A stretch of DNA of 64,000 bases, taken from assembly GCA_007750655.1 (NCBI GenBank), contig CP036290.1, positions 868,001-932,000 of the forward strand, written 5' to 3'. Under the pieces are notes generated by a model. It saw only the letters and a program-made list of their open reading frames with translations, was not told the DNA's origin and ran no database searches. Position 1 is the stretch's first letter, and every line of letters begins with the position of its first letter. Source of the DNA: Rohdeia mirabilis (GTDB lineage: Bacteria; Planctomycetota; UBA1135; GCA-002686595). Shown here piece after piece: positions 53,730 to 62,932 of the stretch. Both the position numbers and the translations under genes were made by a program.

Positions 53730-56700
53730 TCAGCGTTCGAGTTCCTTCCGCAGCTCGTCGCGGAAGCGGCGGCAGACCGCGTCGTTCGACCACAGCGGCA
53801 GCCGGACGAGGGCTTCGACCTGGTCGAGGTACTGCGAGGCGCCGCGCAGCTCGCCGCGGGCCACGGCGCAGAGGCCGAGCAACGCCAGCTCTTCCGGTCG
53901 CGGCCCGCCGACGTGCTGGCGCGACGACGACTCGATCACCTCGATGGCTTCGTCGATCGCGCCGTTGCGGTAGAGCGCGATACCGAACGTGCGCTGGTAG
54001 ATCGGGTTCTCCGGGAGCAGCAGGACCGCGACGCGCGCGTAGGCCAGGGCCTGTTCGTACTCGCGCTCGCTGCGATCGGAACTCTGCACGACGGACCAGG
54101 CCTCGTCGTGCAGCGGGGCCGGACGCGAACCGAGGAACTTGGCCGCACTGCGTCCCGCCATCTGCATCGGGGACGCGCCGGACAGCAGGTCCGTGAGGTT
54201 CGTCCCTTGTCGCGCGAGTCCGTCGAGCAGGTCCACGAGCAGCGGGATCGCGGACTCGGTGTCGCGGTCGACGTCACGGCGCGAGGCGTAGCGTTGCAGC
54301 TGGGGTTCGGTCTCGAACAGGCGCAGTTCGCCGTTCGTGTCGAGCGATGCCAGGCGCCGACCGGCCGGGTCGAAGCACGTGTCGACCACGCTTCCCGAGT
54401 GGCCGCGCAGCACGAGCAGGCTCTGGTCGAGCTGGCTGCTCCAGATGCGCAGGCTGCCGTCGTCGGAGCCCGAGACGAAACGACCGTCCGCGGCCCCGAG
54501 TTCCGTGCGCGTGGGACTCGGGTGGCTCGCGAGAGCGGTGATCGCGCCGTCATGTCCTTCGAGTTCGCGCACCAGGCGACCCGTCTCGACGTCCCACAGG
54601 CGCACGACTCCGTCGGGGCCGCCGCTGGCGAGCAACTGTCCCCCGGGCTCGAACGCGACGCTGGTGGCGGCGCGCCGCCCCTCGTCGGTCACGGTGGGGC
54701 GCGTGGCGTCGGCCACCACGCCGCTGATCCGCGCCGCCGTCGAGCGCGCGAACGAGCGCGCCAGTTCCTGGCGCACGCGAGCGAACGCCACGTCCGGCGG
54801 CGTGAGGACGCGCAGCAGCACCATGTCGCGGGCCTTCCAGATCGAGATCGAACCGTCGACGTGACCGCAGGCCAGGTGGCGCCCGCTCGGCTCGTAGGCC
54901 AACCCGACGACCGGTCGATCAAGGCCTTCGAGCGCGCGCGGCGGTCCCAGGGAGGCGGACGTGCTGCTGCCCGGTGAACTGCCGAGCGCGTACACGAACA
55001 CGCGCGTCTCGCCCGAGCCGTTGGGATCGAAGGCGACGGCCAGGTCACCGAGGCTCGAGAGCGCGCTGGCACGCGGGTCGCCCGACGAGCCCGTCAGTCG
55101 GCGCAGCGGTGGACCTCCGGTGGCGGTCGACCAGACCTCGATCGACCAACGCGTGGACCACGGTTCGCTGCCGCGACCGAGGTCCGCGCCCTCGTTCGTG
55201 CGGACGACGCCGACCACGTGGTTGCCCGCCGGCAGGGCGTGCAGGCCGGCGATCTCGCGGCCCTCGCCGACCTCGAAGCGCGTGGCCAGGCGCAGGCTCG
55301 CCGAGTCCCAGGTCTCGCCGCCTTCCCGCGCACCGACGACCAGCTGCTGGCCGTCGCCGACGAACATCAGCGACCGGGAGCGGCGATCCAGACTGACGTC
55401 GAGAGCCTGCACCACGTCGCCCGAAGCGAGTGGCCACGAACGCAACGTGCCGTCGCGCGAGCCGCTGACCATCTGGCCGCGCAGCGCGTCGAAGTCGAGC
55501 GCGGACGACGGTCCGTCGTGTCCGCGCAGTTCGAGTCGGCGCTCGCCGGTCTCGAGTTCCCAGACCTCGACCGCGCCGTTCGACGTCCCGACGTAGACGA
55601 GGTCGGAGTCGGAGCCGAACGCGGTGCTGACGAGCACACGCTCGCTCGAAGCCTGGTAGAGCTGGATCGTGTTCGGGGCGGTCTCCTGGACCAACAGCTC
55701 GCCCGCCGCGGTGCAGACCGAGACGTAGCGCCCCAGGGGATCGAAGCAGATGCCCGTGACCTGGCCGTTCATGATCGCTTCGCCCGTGGTCGCGATCCGA
55801 CCCGTGCTCGAGTCCAGCACCTGGAACGCGAAGGTGTTCGTCGCGCCGCGCACACCCAGTCCGAGGTCGACCCCGTTCGGGTGCCAGGCCAGCGCCGTCG
55901 TCGACTCGAGGTCGGCCCCGAGCGCGACCGTGGACAACGTTCCACGGCGCAGGTCCACGAACTCGACGACCGGTCCGTCCGCTCCGGCCCGACCGATCGC
56001 CAGCGTGCGGCCGTCGGGCGACAACGCCGCCACGGATTCGGGCTCGAACTGTCCGTCGCCGGCGAGCACGACCTCGAAGTCCGAGCGTCCGGGACGCACG
56101 CGCAGCACGCGTCCCGAGGCGTCGAGGACGACGATCGACGACCCGTCCGGGGCGAAGGCGCAGAACGTCGCGTCGCGGATCGACCAGTGCTCGAGCGCGT
56201 CGCCCGAGTCGGCGTCCCACGTGTGCAGCCCGTCGCGCCCGACGGAGGCCATCTGCCCGTCGCTCGACACGTCCACGTCGCGCACGCCGTCGCGGTGCAC
56301 GGTGGGATCCTCGTACACGCGCAGACTCATGTCGACGCGTTGGAAGAGGTGGTCGTACTCCCAGCCACGCAGGTCTTCGGGGCACATGGCCAGCCGGCGA
56401 CGCGCCTCCGAGAGGTCGTTGTCGGCGATGCTGGCCTGGACCGCCGAGAGGTTCGCCGCGTAGCTCTGCAGCAGCGCCTGACGTCGTCCTTCGCGCGCGG
56501 CCGCGCTCTCGACGAGCAGCTCGGCGGCCGTGCGTTCGGCTTCCGCGAGTGCCGCCTGGGCGACCGCTTCGGCATCGCGCGCCACGCGCTCGGCCTCGCG
56601 GGCCTCCACGGTGCTGCGGGCCTCCTTCTCGCTCGCGGAGCGCGCTTCGTCCAGCGCCGCTTCCCTGGCCGCCAGACTGCCCTTGAGCTGCCAGATGAAC

Positions 56701-58265
56701 AGACCCGTGCCCGTGGCGCCGAGCACCAGCGACACGAAGAGGATCGTGGCTGCGAGCAGGTTGCGCCGGATCCACTTGGTGACCTCCGCGCGCAGACTCG
56801 TGTCGTAGGCCTTGACGACGCGACCCTCGAGGTAGGCGCGCAGGTCCTCGAGCATGTCGAGCAGCGAGGGATAGCGGTCGGCGGGATCGGCCTGCATCGC
56901 CTGCTCGCAGATCGCCACCAGCTCGTCCGGCACGTCCTTCTGCAGCTTGCGGATCGGCGTCGGTTCGGTCTCGAGCACGCGTTCGAGCAGACCCAGTCCG
57001 CTCTTGCGCGAGAGCGGGTCGTCGTACGGGCGGTAGCCGGTCAGCAGCTGGTAGAGGATCGTCCCGAACGAGTAGACGTCCGCCAGCGGACCCACGCGCT
57101 CGCGTTCACCGCGGGCCTGTTCGGGCGCCATGTAGCCCGGCGTGCCGATGATGTCGCCGTCGAGCGTGGCGTTCGCGCCCTCCGGATCGACCTCGAGCGT
57201 ACGATCGGTCTGGATGCTCGGTTCGGCCGCCGCCGGCGCACTGGCCGTGCGCGAACGCAGTTCGTCGAGCGCGGCGAACGTGTTGGCCGGGCGACGTTCG
57301 GCCTTCTGACTCTCTTCGAGGACGCGCGCGAGTCCCCAGTCCATCACGTAGGTCTCACCGAAACGGCCGACCATGATGTTCTCGGGCTTGATGTCGCGGT
57401 GCACGACGTTGCGCGAGTGCGCGAAGGCCACCGCTTCCATCGCCTTGAGGATCGCACCGAGAACACGCGTGCGGTCCCACTGTTGGTCGCCGTCGGCCGT
57501 GCGCTGTGAGCCGTGCTGGGGCTGCGGGTGTTCGCCGCGAGCGCGCGCGATGACGCGCCCGAGTTCCTCGCCCTTCACGAGCGGCATCGTGAAGAACAGT
57601 CGACCGTCCGCGTCGACGCCGATGTCGTGGACGGGGAGGATGCCGGGGTGGTCGAGTTGGCTCGTGACCTGCGCCTCCTCGAGGAAGCGGCTCAACAGGC
57701 GCGAGTCCGGCGGGCGCGTGTCGACGCCTTCGCTGCGGTCGCGCGGCAGGAGCATCGCCTTCATGACGAGCTCGCGGCGCAGGTCGTTGTCCCACACGCG
57801 GCGGATCGATCCCATGCCTCCCCGCGCGATCTCGTGGGGCTTCGCGTAGCGCCGCTCGGCCAGTCCGTCGCGTCCGAAGCGCGCGCGGTACTCGCCGGTG
57901 GGCCCGCCCGAAGGACGCTTGCCGCGCGGGTCGCCGGAGAGCGAGATGCCCGGGTCGACCGCGTCGCCGAACCGGGTCCGCAGGCGCTCCGCCAGGCCGA
58001 CGCGATCGAGGCGGTCGAGCAGGGGCGAGAGGCGTTCCCAGGCCGTGCGCACCGCGATCAGACTCTCGCGCTGGCCGGCGTGGCTCTCGATGTGGTGCTC
58101 CGCCGCGCGCCGGTCTCCCGAGCGCAGGAGGTCGAGATAGCGCTCGAGGATTGCGGGCTCACCCCCGACACCGACGTGGTCGCCGGCGGTGCCCGAGTCG
58201 GCCGAGGCGCGGTCGTCGGGCGTGCTCCGGTCCTGTCCGGGGTCCTGCTGGGGGGGAGGTGTCAT
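53730..58265 (-). CDS. Giant membrane Ser/Thr protein kinase with WD40 repeats
   Basis: 1511 residues from the ATG at 58265. Kinase domain about 141-480: glycine loop IARGGMGS (147-154), Lys169 (VMKA), catalytic HRDIKPEN (289-296), D309-W-G in place of DFG, and TPGYMAPEQ with A380-P381-E382. The activation segment between DWG and APE is about 70 residues, longer than usual, and contains an Ala/Pro/Thr-rich insert. A single TM lies at about 503-525, followed by a long coiled coil (about 528-620). Then about 650 residues of WD40 repeats form an outside sensor-like propeller (HVDGSISIWKA, GPDGVVRLWDVETGRLVRELEGHDG, GSDDGSLRIWS), and a short TPR-like tail ends it. Planctomycete kinases of this layout are common; ligand unknown. 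Divergent from the cytochrome gene. Confidence 0.9.
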   Translation of the reverse strand: MTPPPQQDPGQDRSTPDDRASADSGTAGDHVGVGGEPAILERYLDLLRSGDRRAAEHHIESHAGQRESLIAVRTAWERLSPLLDRLDRVGLAERLRTRFGDAVDPGISLSGDPRGKRPSGGPTGEYRARFGRDGLAERRYAKPHEIARGGMGSIRRVWDNDLRRELVMKAMLLPRDRSEGVDTRPPDSRLLSRFLEEAQVTSQLDHPGILPVHDIGVDADGRLFFTMPLVKGEELGRVIARARGEHPQPQHGSQRTADGDQQWDRTRVLGAILKAMEAVAFAHSRNVVHRDIKPENIMVGRFGETYVMDWGLARVLEESQKAERRPANTFAALDELRSRTASAPAAAEPSIQTDRTLEVDPEGANATLDGDIIGTPGYMAPEQARGERERVGPLADVYSFGTILYQLLTGYRPYDDPLSRKSGLGLLERVLETEPTPIRKLQKDVPDELVAICEQAMQADPADRYPSLLDMLEDLRAYLEGRVVKAYDTSLRAEVTKWIRRNLLAATILFVSLVLGATGTGLFIWQLKGSLAAREAALDEARSASEKEARSTVEAREAERVARDAEAVAQAALAEAERTAAELLVESAAAREGRRQALLQSYAANLSAVQASIADNDLSEARRRLAMCPEDLRGWEYDHLFQRVDMSLRVYEDPTVHRDGVRDVDVSSDGQMASVGRDGLHTWDADSGDALEHWSIRDATFCAFAPDGSSIVVLDASGRVLRVRPGRSDFEVVLAGDGQFEPESVAALSPDGRTLAIGRAGADGPVVEFVDLRRGTLSTVALGADLESTTALAWHPNGVDLGLGVRGATNTFAFQVLDSSTGRIATTGEAIMNGQVTGICFDPLGRYVSVCTAAGELLVQETAPNTIQLYQASSERVLVSTAFGSDSDLVYVGTSNGAVEVWELETGERRLELRGHDGPSSALDFDALRGQMVSGSRDGTLRSWPLASGDVVQALDVSLDRRSRSLMFVGDGQQLVVGAREGGETWDSASLRLATRFEVGEGREIAGLHALPAGNHVVGVVRTNEGADLGRGSEPWSTRWSIEVWSTATGGPPLRRLTGSSGDPRASALSSLGDLAVAFDPNGSGETRVFVYALGSSPGSSTSASLGPPRALEGLDRPVVGLAYEPSGRHLACGHVDGSISIWKARDMVLLRVLTPPDVAFARVRQELARSFARSTAARISGVVADATRPTVTDEGRRAATSVAFEPGGQLLASGGPDGVVRLWDVETGRLVRELEGHDGAITALASHPSPTRTELGAADGRFVSGSDDGSLRIWSSQLDQSLLVLRGHSGSVVDTCFDPAGRRLASLDTNGELRLFETEPQLQRYASRRDVDRDTESAIPLLVDLLDGLARQGTNLTDLLSGASPMQMAGRSAAKFLGSRPAPLHDEAWSVVQSSDRSEREYEQALAYARVAVLLLPENPIYQRTFGIALYRNGAIDEAIEVIESSSRQHVGGPRPEELALLGLCAVARGELRGASQYLDQVEALVRLPLWSNDAVCRRFRDELRKELER

Positions 58266-58581
58266 GGTGCAAGAGCCGCGACGCGAAGAGGTTGCGTGCC
58301 GTGGCGAACCTCGGCGGAGCTTCGCGCAGCGCGACAGCGTCCACGGATGGCGGCGTCGATTGTGCCCGCTCGAGTACGCGCGCGCAGCCCGTCTCGTCGA
58401 TCCGCTCGCCGGCTTCTCCAACGCGGGGGGAGTCGACCGAGGTAGGCGCACTCGCCTGAGGGGGTACATTTCGGTCCGCCTCTGCGATCACCGTTCGCGA
58501 CACCCTCTCGGCGATCTCTTCCTCGGCCGCGACTCTCCCCAGGTCCGCGGTCCGCATCCGGGCCCCAGCCCGTCACGTCCC
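58266..58581. other. Divergent spacer between the kinase and pentaheme cytochrome genes
   Basis: 316 bp. Reading frames pass through on both strands, but both genes have natural starts outside it and the frames are Arg-rich shadows. Both promoters should be here. No convincing -35/-10 pair, operator palindrome or RNA element was recognised. Confidence 0.5.
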
Positions 58582-60723
58582 ATGACTCGTCCGTTCGCGG
58601 CCGTCGCCGCCTTCTTCGCCGCCGTGGCCACCGTCGCCACTTCGTTCTCGGCTCCCGCGCCGATGCCCATCGGCTACCTGACGACGGCGGCGGACTTCGC
58701 CGGGCCCGGCACCCAGCCCGGCAGCCTGAACCTCTCGATCGTGCCGTCGACGGGCTGCAAGTTCTGCCACGGCAACTACGACGAGGACGTCGAGCCCTAC
58801 TCGCTGTGGAACGCGAGCCTGATGGCGCAGTCCGCGCGTGACCCGATGTTCTGGGCCTGCTTGACGGTCTCGGAGCAGGAGGTTCCCGGTGTCGGCGCGA
58901 GCTGCCTGCGCTGCCACACGCCCGGTGGTTTCCTCGAGGGCAACGTCACGGCGCCGGGTGGAACGGACGGCAGCCTGCTGACGGACGAGGACTTCGACGG
59001 CGTGACCTGCAACGTCTGCCACCGGATGGTCGACCCGGTCGCGAGTCCGGCCAACCCGGCTTCCGACACCGCGATCCTCGCGGCTCTCAGCGGCGCCGGC
59101 AACCTGCCGACCGACGCGCACAACGGCTACTACATCGTCGACCCCGACGACGTGCGCCGCGGGCCCTTCGACCTCGGTCAGTTCTTCAACTGGCACCCGG
59201 TCGCCGAGTCGCCGTACCACCGCGAGTCGCTGCTCTGCGCCACGTGCCACGACAACTCGAACGCGCTCTACACGCGCGTCGGTGGACCGACGCCGAGCCC
59301 GACGGACACCTACGTCTTGAACGCGCTCGGCCAGCCCAGCACCGCGTCCAAGCAGGACCAGTTCCCGCAGCAGCGCACGTACTCGGAGTGGGCCGAGAGC
59401 GCGTTCGCCCAGGGCCCGATCAACCTGAACGGCAAGTTCGGCGGCGAGAAGCAGAACGTGGCCTCCTGCCAGGACTGCCACATGCCGGACGCGAACGACA
59501 TCGCGTGCGCGCCGGGCTTCTCTCCGGTCCAGCGCCCCGACATGCCCCTGCACCACCTGCACGGAGCGAACACGTGGGTCCTCGACGCGGTGCTCGCGCT
59601 GGACGCCGAGACCGATCCCGCGAAGCGTCTCTACCCGACGTCCGCGAACTCCGATCTGACGCCCGCTGCGGTCGCCGGAGCCAAGGAGCGCACCGGTCGG
59701 ATGCTGCGCGACGCGGCGGAGATGGACGTCGAAGTGGACACCAACGGCGATCTCGCCGTGCGCGTGTGGAACGACTCGGGCCACAAGCTGCCCACCGGAT
59801 TCGTGGAGGGCCGCCGGATCTGGCTCAACGTCCAGTACCTGGACGCGAACTGCAACGTCGTCGACGAGCGCGGCGGCTACGACCTGGTCAATGCCACGCT
59901 CGACGAGGTCACGACGAAGGTCTACGAGATCGAGCTCGGTCTCGACGCGGCGGCCGCTGCGGCTAGCGGTGCGCCGGCCGGCGAAGGACAGCACTACATG
60001 CTCTCCAACGTCATCGAGAAGGACAACCGCATCCCTCCGCGCGGCTTCACGAACGCGGGTTTCGAAGCGGTCCAGGCGCACCCGGTCGGCGCGACCTACG
60101 CGGACGGGCAGTACTGGGACGACACGACCTTCTCCATCCCCGCCGGTGCGACGTCCGCACGCGTGCGTCTCTACTACCAGACGACCGCGAAGGAGTGGGT
60201 CGAGTTCCTGCGCGACAGCAACACGACCGATGCGCGCGGTCAGATCGCCTACGACCTGTGGGAGTCCACCGGCAAGAGCGAGCCGTTCCTCATGGAGGAG
60301 CGCACGATCGCGTTCGACACGCCGAGCTTCACGATCGACGAGCCCGAGTTCGACGTGTCCGACGGCGGCTTCATCCGCATGCGGACGAACGCCGGTGTGG
60401 CCAACGCGGGCAACCTGTTCTGGGTCGTCGGCAGCGCTTCCGGCACCGAGCCGGGCCTGCCGGTCGGTGCGCTGACCCTGCCGCTCGTCTGGGACGCCTA
60501 CACCCAACAGACGGTGTTCACGCCCAACACGTTCCCGCTCCAGAACTCGTTCGGGACGCTCAACGCCCAAGGTCGTGCGACCACCGCCTTCAAGGGCAAC
60601 GTGAACCAGTTGGCCGGCTTCGAGGAGATCGTGCTGCACCACGTCGTCGTGGTCATCGATCCCACCGATCCCGCGCTCGTGACCTGGATCAGCTGCCCGG
60701 TGCGGCTCGAGCTGCGGCCCTGA
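58582..60723 (+). CDS. Exported pentaheme cytochrome c-like protein
   Basis: 713 residues from the ATG at 58582. Signal peptide (FAAVAAFFAAVATVATSFSAPA). Five C-x-x-C-H heme motifs lie in the first 300 residues: CKFCH (59-63), CLRCH (108-112), CNVCH (143-147), CATCH (219-223) and CQDCH (296-300). Extra histidines near them (HLHGA, FNWH, PYH) may be distal ligands. The last 400 residues are beta-rich and unrecognised, possibly a binding or catalytic domain. It is likely a periplasmic electron carrier or oxidoreductase. Divergent from the giant kinase, hinting at shared control. A perfect 19-bp hairpin follows it. Confidence 0.88.
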   Translation: MTRPFAAVAAFFAAVATVATSFSAPAPMPIGYLTTAADFAGPGTQPGSLNLSIVPSTGCKFCHGNYDEDVEPYSLWNASLMAQSARDPMFWACLTVSEQEVPGVGASCLRCHTPGGFLEGNVTAPGGTDGSLLTDEDFDGVTCNVCHRMVDPVASPANPASDTAILAALSGAGNLPTDAHNGYYIVDPDDVRRGPFDLGQFFNWHPVAESPYHRESLLCATCHDNSNALYTRVGGPTPSPTDTYVLNALGQPSTASKQDQFPQQRTYSEWAESAFAQGPINLNGKFGGEKQNVASCQDCHMPDANDIACAPGFSPVQRPDMPLHHLHGANTWVLDAVLALDAETDPAKRLYPTSANSDLTPAAVAGAKERTGRMLRDAAEMDVEVDTNGDLAVRVWNDSGHKLPTGFVEGRRIWLNVQYLDANCNVVDERGGYDLVNATLDEVTTKVYEIELGLDAAAAAASGAPAGEGQHYMLSNVIEKDNRIPPRGFTNAGFEAVQAHPVGATYADGQYWDDTTFSIPAGATSARVRLYYQTTAKEWVEFLRDSNTTDARGQIAYDLWESTGKSEPFLMEERTIAFDTPSFTIDEPEFDVSDGGFIRMRTNAGVANAGNLFWVVGSASGTEPGLPVGALTLPLVWDAYTQQTVFTPNTFPLQNSFGTLNAQGRATTAFKGNVNQLAGFEEIVLHHVVVVIDPTDPALVTWISCPVRLELRP

Positions 60724-60758
60724 ACCGAGCGCGAGGGCGACTCAGCTCGCAGCGCCGC

Positions 60759-60800
60759 AACGGGTCGGCGCCGGTCGTTCGCGACCGGCGCCGACCCGTT
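60759..60800. terminator. Perfect 19-bp TTCG hairpin after the cytochrome gene
   Basis: 60759-60777 pairs perfectly with 60782-60800 around a TTCG tetraloop (60778-60781). It lies 35 bp after the cytochrome stop and 7 bp before the convergent acetyltransferase stop, so it should work in both directions. The very stable GC stem is followed by ctcgttcc, not a U run. Confidence 0.75.
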
Positions 60801-60807
60801 CTCGTTC

Positions 60808-61470
60808 CTACTCGCAGCTCGCGAGCAGTTCGCGACCCAGTCCGTCGAGCGCGCGCACCTTCGCGGTCACGCTCGGGCTCGCGGGGTACTCGGTGGCCAT
60901 CAACGAGAAGACGCGCGCGTCGTGGAAGCTCGACGGGTCGAGCCCCGGACACACGCTGCGCAGGATCCCGGTGTCCCGGTAGCCGAGCTCGATCGGGATG
61001 CCGAGGCTCGCCGTGTTCTCGGGCTGTACGCGGATCTCGATCTTGCGCAGCCCCTGCACCTCGAAGCCGACCTTCGTCAGCGCCGCCGTCGCCTCGCGCC
61101 CGTAGCCGCGGCGCACGTGGTCCACGTGGATCCAGTAGCCGATCTCGCGCGCGCCGGGGCCGATGCGGTTGTGCAGACCGGTGCCACCGATCACCGTGCG
61201 ACCGTCGTCCGCGAAGATGCCGTAGACGTGGTCGGCGTCCAGGTCGAACTGCGCGCGGAAGCGGCGGATCAACGCGTACTTGTCGTCGACCGACTGCGGC
61301 TCGAACAGCGCCCACGGCAACCACGGCAACAGGTGCGAGGCGCTGTCGGCGACGGCCACGCGCATGGCGTCCGCGTCGCGGAACTCCCACGGCCGCAGGA
61401 CGAGCCGCTCCGTCTCGATGCGGTACGCGGTGGTGGAACGGGGCTGGGTGGGGGCGTTGGGCGTGGACAT
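60808..61470 (-). CDS. GNAT-family N-acetyltransferase, RimJ/RimL-like
   Basis: 220 residues. Typical N-terminus TERLVLRPWEFRDADAMRVA, the acetyl-CoA-binding motif in DHVRRGYGREATAAL, and the following LRKIEIRVQPENTASLGIPIELGYRDTG. This subgroup acetylates N-terminal alanine or serine of ribosomal proteins, small molecules or antibiotics; the target cannot be named. It is bounded on the 3' side by the hairpin at 60759. The upstream divergent gene encodes the thioredoxin-like protein. Confidence 0.9.
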   Translation of the reverse strand: MSTPNAPTQPRSTTAYRIETERLVLRPWEFRDADAMRVAVADSASHLLPWLPWALFEPQSVDDKYALIRRFRAQFDLDADHVYGIFADDGRTVIGGTGLHNRIGPGAREIGYWIHVDHVRRGYGREATAALTKVGFEVQGLRKIEIRVQPENTASLGIPIELGYRDTGILRSVCPGLDPSSFHDARVFSLMATEYPASPSVTAKVRALDGLGRELLASCE

Positions 61471-61770
61471 CGTGTTCGCGTGCGAGAGGGATCGTCAGAG
61501 GATGCTGGCTGATGGGTCCGTCGCAGGTCCGTGCGCTCGCCGGACCTCCCGCGCCTGGGTTCGCGCGCTCGATCGACGGTCCGTCCCGAGCCCGTTCGGG
61601 GCAGCGGCCATCCGCCGCGACTCGCCGCCCGATCTGGCGTCGCGGAGCCACAAGTCGCCTGCGAGAGGGGCCTTGCGCGGCATCGGACGCGCGGTCGCGG
61701 CCAGCTCCACGCGCTCCTGATGCGCGCCTGACGAACGGTGATCGGCCGGGCTCGCTAGCATGCCTCCGTC
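61471..61770. other. Divergent spacer between the GNAT and thioredoxin-like genes
   Basis: 300 bp between divergent starts at 61470 and 61771. Only Arg-rich shadow frames are present. No RNA gene, repeat or clear promoter hexamers were recognised. Confidence 0.5.
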
Positions 61771-62304
61771 GTGGAACGCACCACCGAGAACCGACCGCCG
61801 ACCGACGTCCGGGGCCGTGGAACCTCTTCGAACGCCGCAGGCGTCGCGATCGACTCCGTCCACGTCTCGGTCCCCTGCAACCTGTGCGGCGCCGAGAACC
61901 GCGTGCCGGACGGTCGCGTCGGGGAACGCGCGCGCTGCGGTCGCTGCCGGAGCGCCTTGATGTCCGGCGCGATCGCGGCCGTCGCCGCGAGTCGACTCGA
62001 TCGTCTCCTGGCGCACAGCGACCTCGCGATCCTCGTGCAGGTCTGCGGTGAGGGGGTTCCGAAGGAGCGTCTGCTCGACGGCGACCTGCGCGAGTTGGCC
62101 CGCACGCTGTGCGGCAGCGCGCTCGTCTATCGCGTGGACGCCCATCGCGAGCCGGCGGTGCTCGACGCCCTCGGCCTGTCCGCCGTGCCGAGCCTCGCGC
62201 TGGTCATGGGAGGCCGCGTGCGTTCGCGGGTCAGTGGCGCGCTCGACCGCGAGGCGCTGCTCGAGTGGCTCGCGTCCCAGGCGCTCGACGTGCTGCACGG
62301 CTGA
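61771..62304 (+). CDS. TrxC-like protein with zinc ribbon but degenerate active site
   Basis: 177 residues from a GTG at 61771. As in thioredoxin 2, an N-terminal zinc ribbon (C-x2-C-x13-C-x2-C: CNLCGAENRVP to CGRC) precedes the thioredoxin fold. At the position of the WCGPC active site, however, the sequence is ILVQVCGEGVPKE: only one Cys is left. The cis-Pro loop is kept (LGLSAVPSLALVMGG). It cannot act as a normal dithiol reductase; it may be a one-Cys redox form, a chaperone or a sensor. The N-terminal 25 residues are disordered-looking. It converges with the CBU_0592-like genes. Confidence 0.8.
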   Translation: MERTTENRPPTDVRGRGTSSNAAGVAIDSVHVSVPCNLCGAENRVPDGRVGERARCGRCRSALMSGAIAAVAASRLDRLLAHSDLAILVQVCGEGVPKERLLDGDLRELARTLCGSALVYRVDAHREPAVLDALGLSAVPSLALVMGGRVRSRVSGALDREALLEWLASQALDVLHG

Positions 62305-62327
62305 GCGAGTCCCGCGCCTGTGATCCG

Positions 62328-62621
62328 TCAGCGGGTCGCGATGCCGACGAGCGCCACGATCGCGACCACGCCCCACACGGCGTTGAGCCAGACGCTCTGC
62401 CAGACCTTGCGTCGCACGCACAGGTAGCCGAGCGCCGCCGAACCGGCGAGGTTGAGTCCGTGGTACATCCAGCCCGTGTCGTCGATGCGGTCGGTGTTGG
62501 CCAGCGCGTGGGCGAGCAGGACCGTGACGGTGCCGATCCAACCGAGCACGTCGACGTGCCGTCCCGGTTCGCGGTCGGCTTCGGCGTCAACGGTGGACGG
62601 CTGTGCTTCGGTCGCGTTCAC
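62328..62621 (-). CDS. CBU_0592-like small membrane protein (copy 2)
   Basis: 97 residues from a GTG at 62621 that overlaps the upstream stop (GTGA). Three hydrophobic segments with the family's pattern: GWIGTVTVLLAHALANTDRI, YHGLNLAGSAALGYLCVRRK and WLNAVWGVVAIVALVGI. It is a tandem paralogue of the next entry. Function of the family is unknown; similar proteins are short integral membrane proteins. Confidence 0.8.
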   Translation of the reverse strand: MNATEAQPSTVDAEADREPGRHVDVLGWIGTVTVLLAHALANTDRIDDTGWMYHGLNLAGSAALGYLCVRRKVWQSVWLNAVWGVVAIVALVGIATR

Positions 62622-62932
62622 GCGGCACCTCCCCACAGGGCGGGGACGGACAGCACCACCCACGCGATCTCCAGCGCGAACGCCGGCCAGGCGCGTTTCG
62701 CGGCGCAGATGACGGCGACCATCAGAGCTCCGACCACGTTGATGCCGACGTACTCGAGCGAGCGGGGCTCGAGCCACTCGAAGCTCCGCGCGGCGTAGGC
62801 GCCCAACAACAGCGCCATGCCGAGCCAACCGATCCACTCGAGGAGCGGGCGAGGCTTCGGGGCCGTCGCGGCCGGCGTCGCGTGCTCGGCCGCGGGCGCG
62901 TCCGCATGGGTGGGGGTCGCGTCGGCGTTCAC
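62618..62932 (-). CDS. CBU_0592-like small membrane protein (copy 1)
   Basis: 104 residues from a GTG at 62932 that overlaps the upstream stop (GTGA). After a 30-residue Ala/Pro-rich cytosolic lead come three hydrophobic segments (LEWIGWLGMALLLGAYAARS, VGINVVGALMVAVICAAKR, FALEIAWVVLSVPALW) in the same layout as copy 2. The two copies and the methyltransferase form one overlapping operon. Function unknown. Confidence 0.8.
   Translation of the reverse strand: MNADATPTHADAPAAEHATPAATAPKPRPLLEWIGWLGMALLLGAYAARSFEWLEPRSLEYVGINVVGALMVAVICAAKRAWPAFALEIAWVVLSVPALWGGAA

Noticed and set aside
58189-58581. Longer N-terminus for the pentaheme cytochrome
   Set aside because: The signal peptide begins right at the ATG at 58582; the upstream stretch is Arg-rich and runs over the divergent promoter region.
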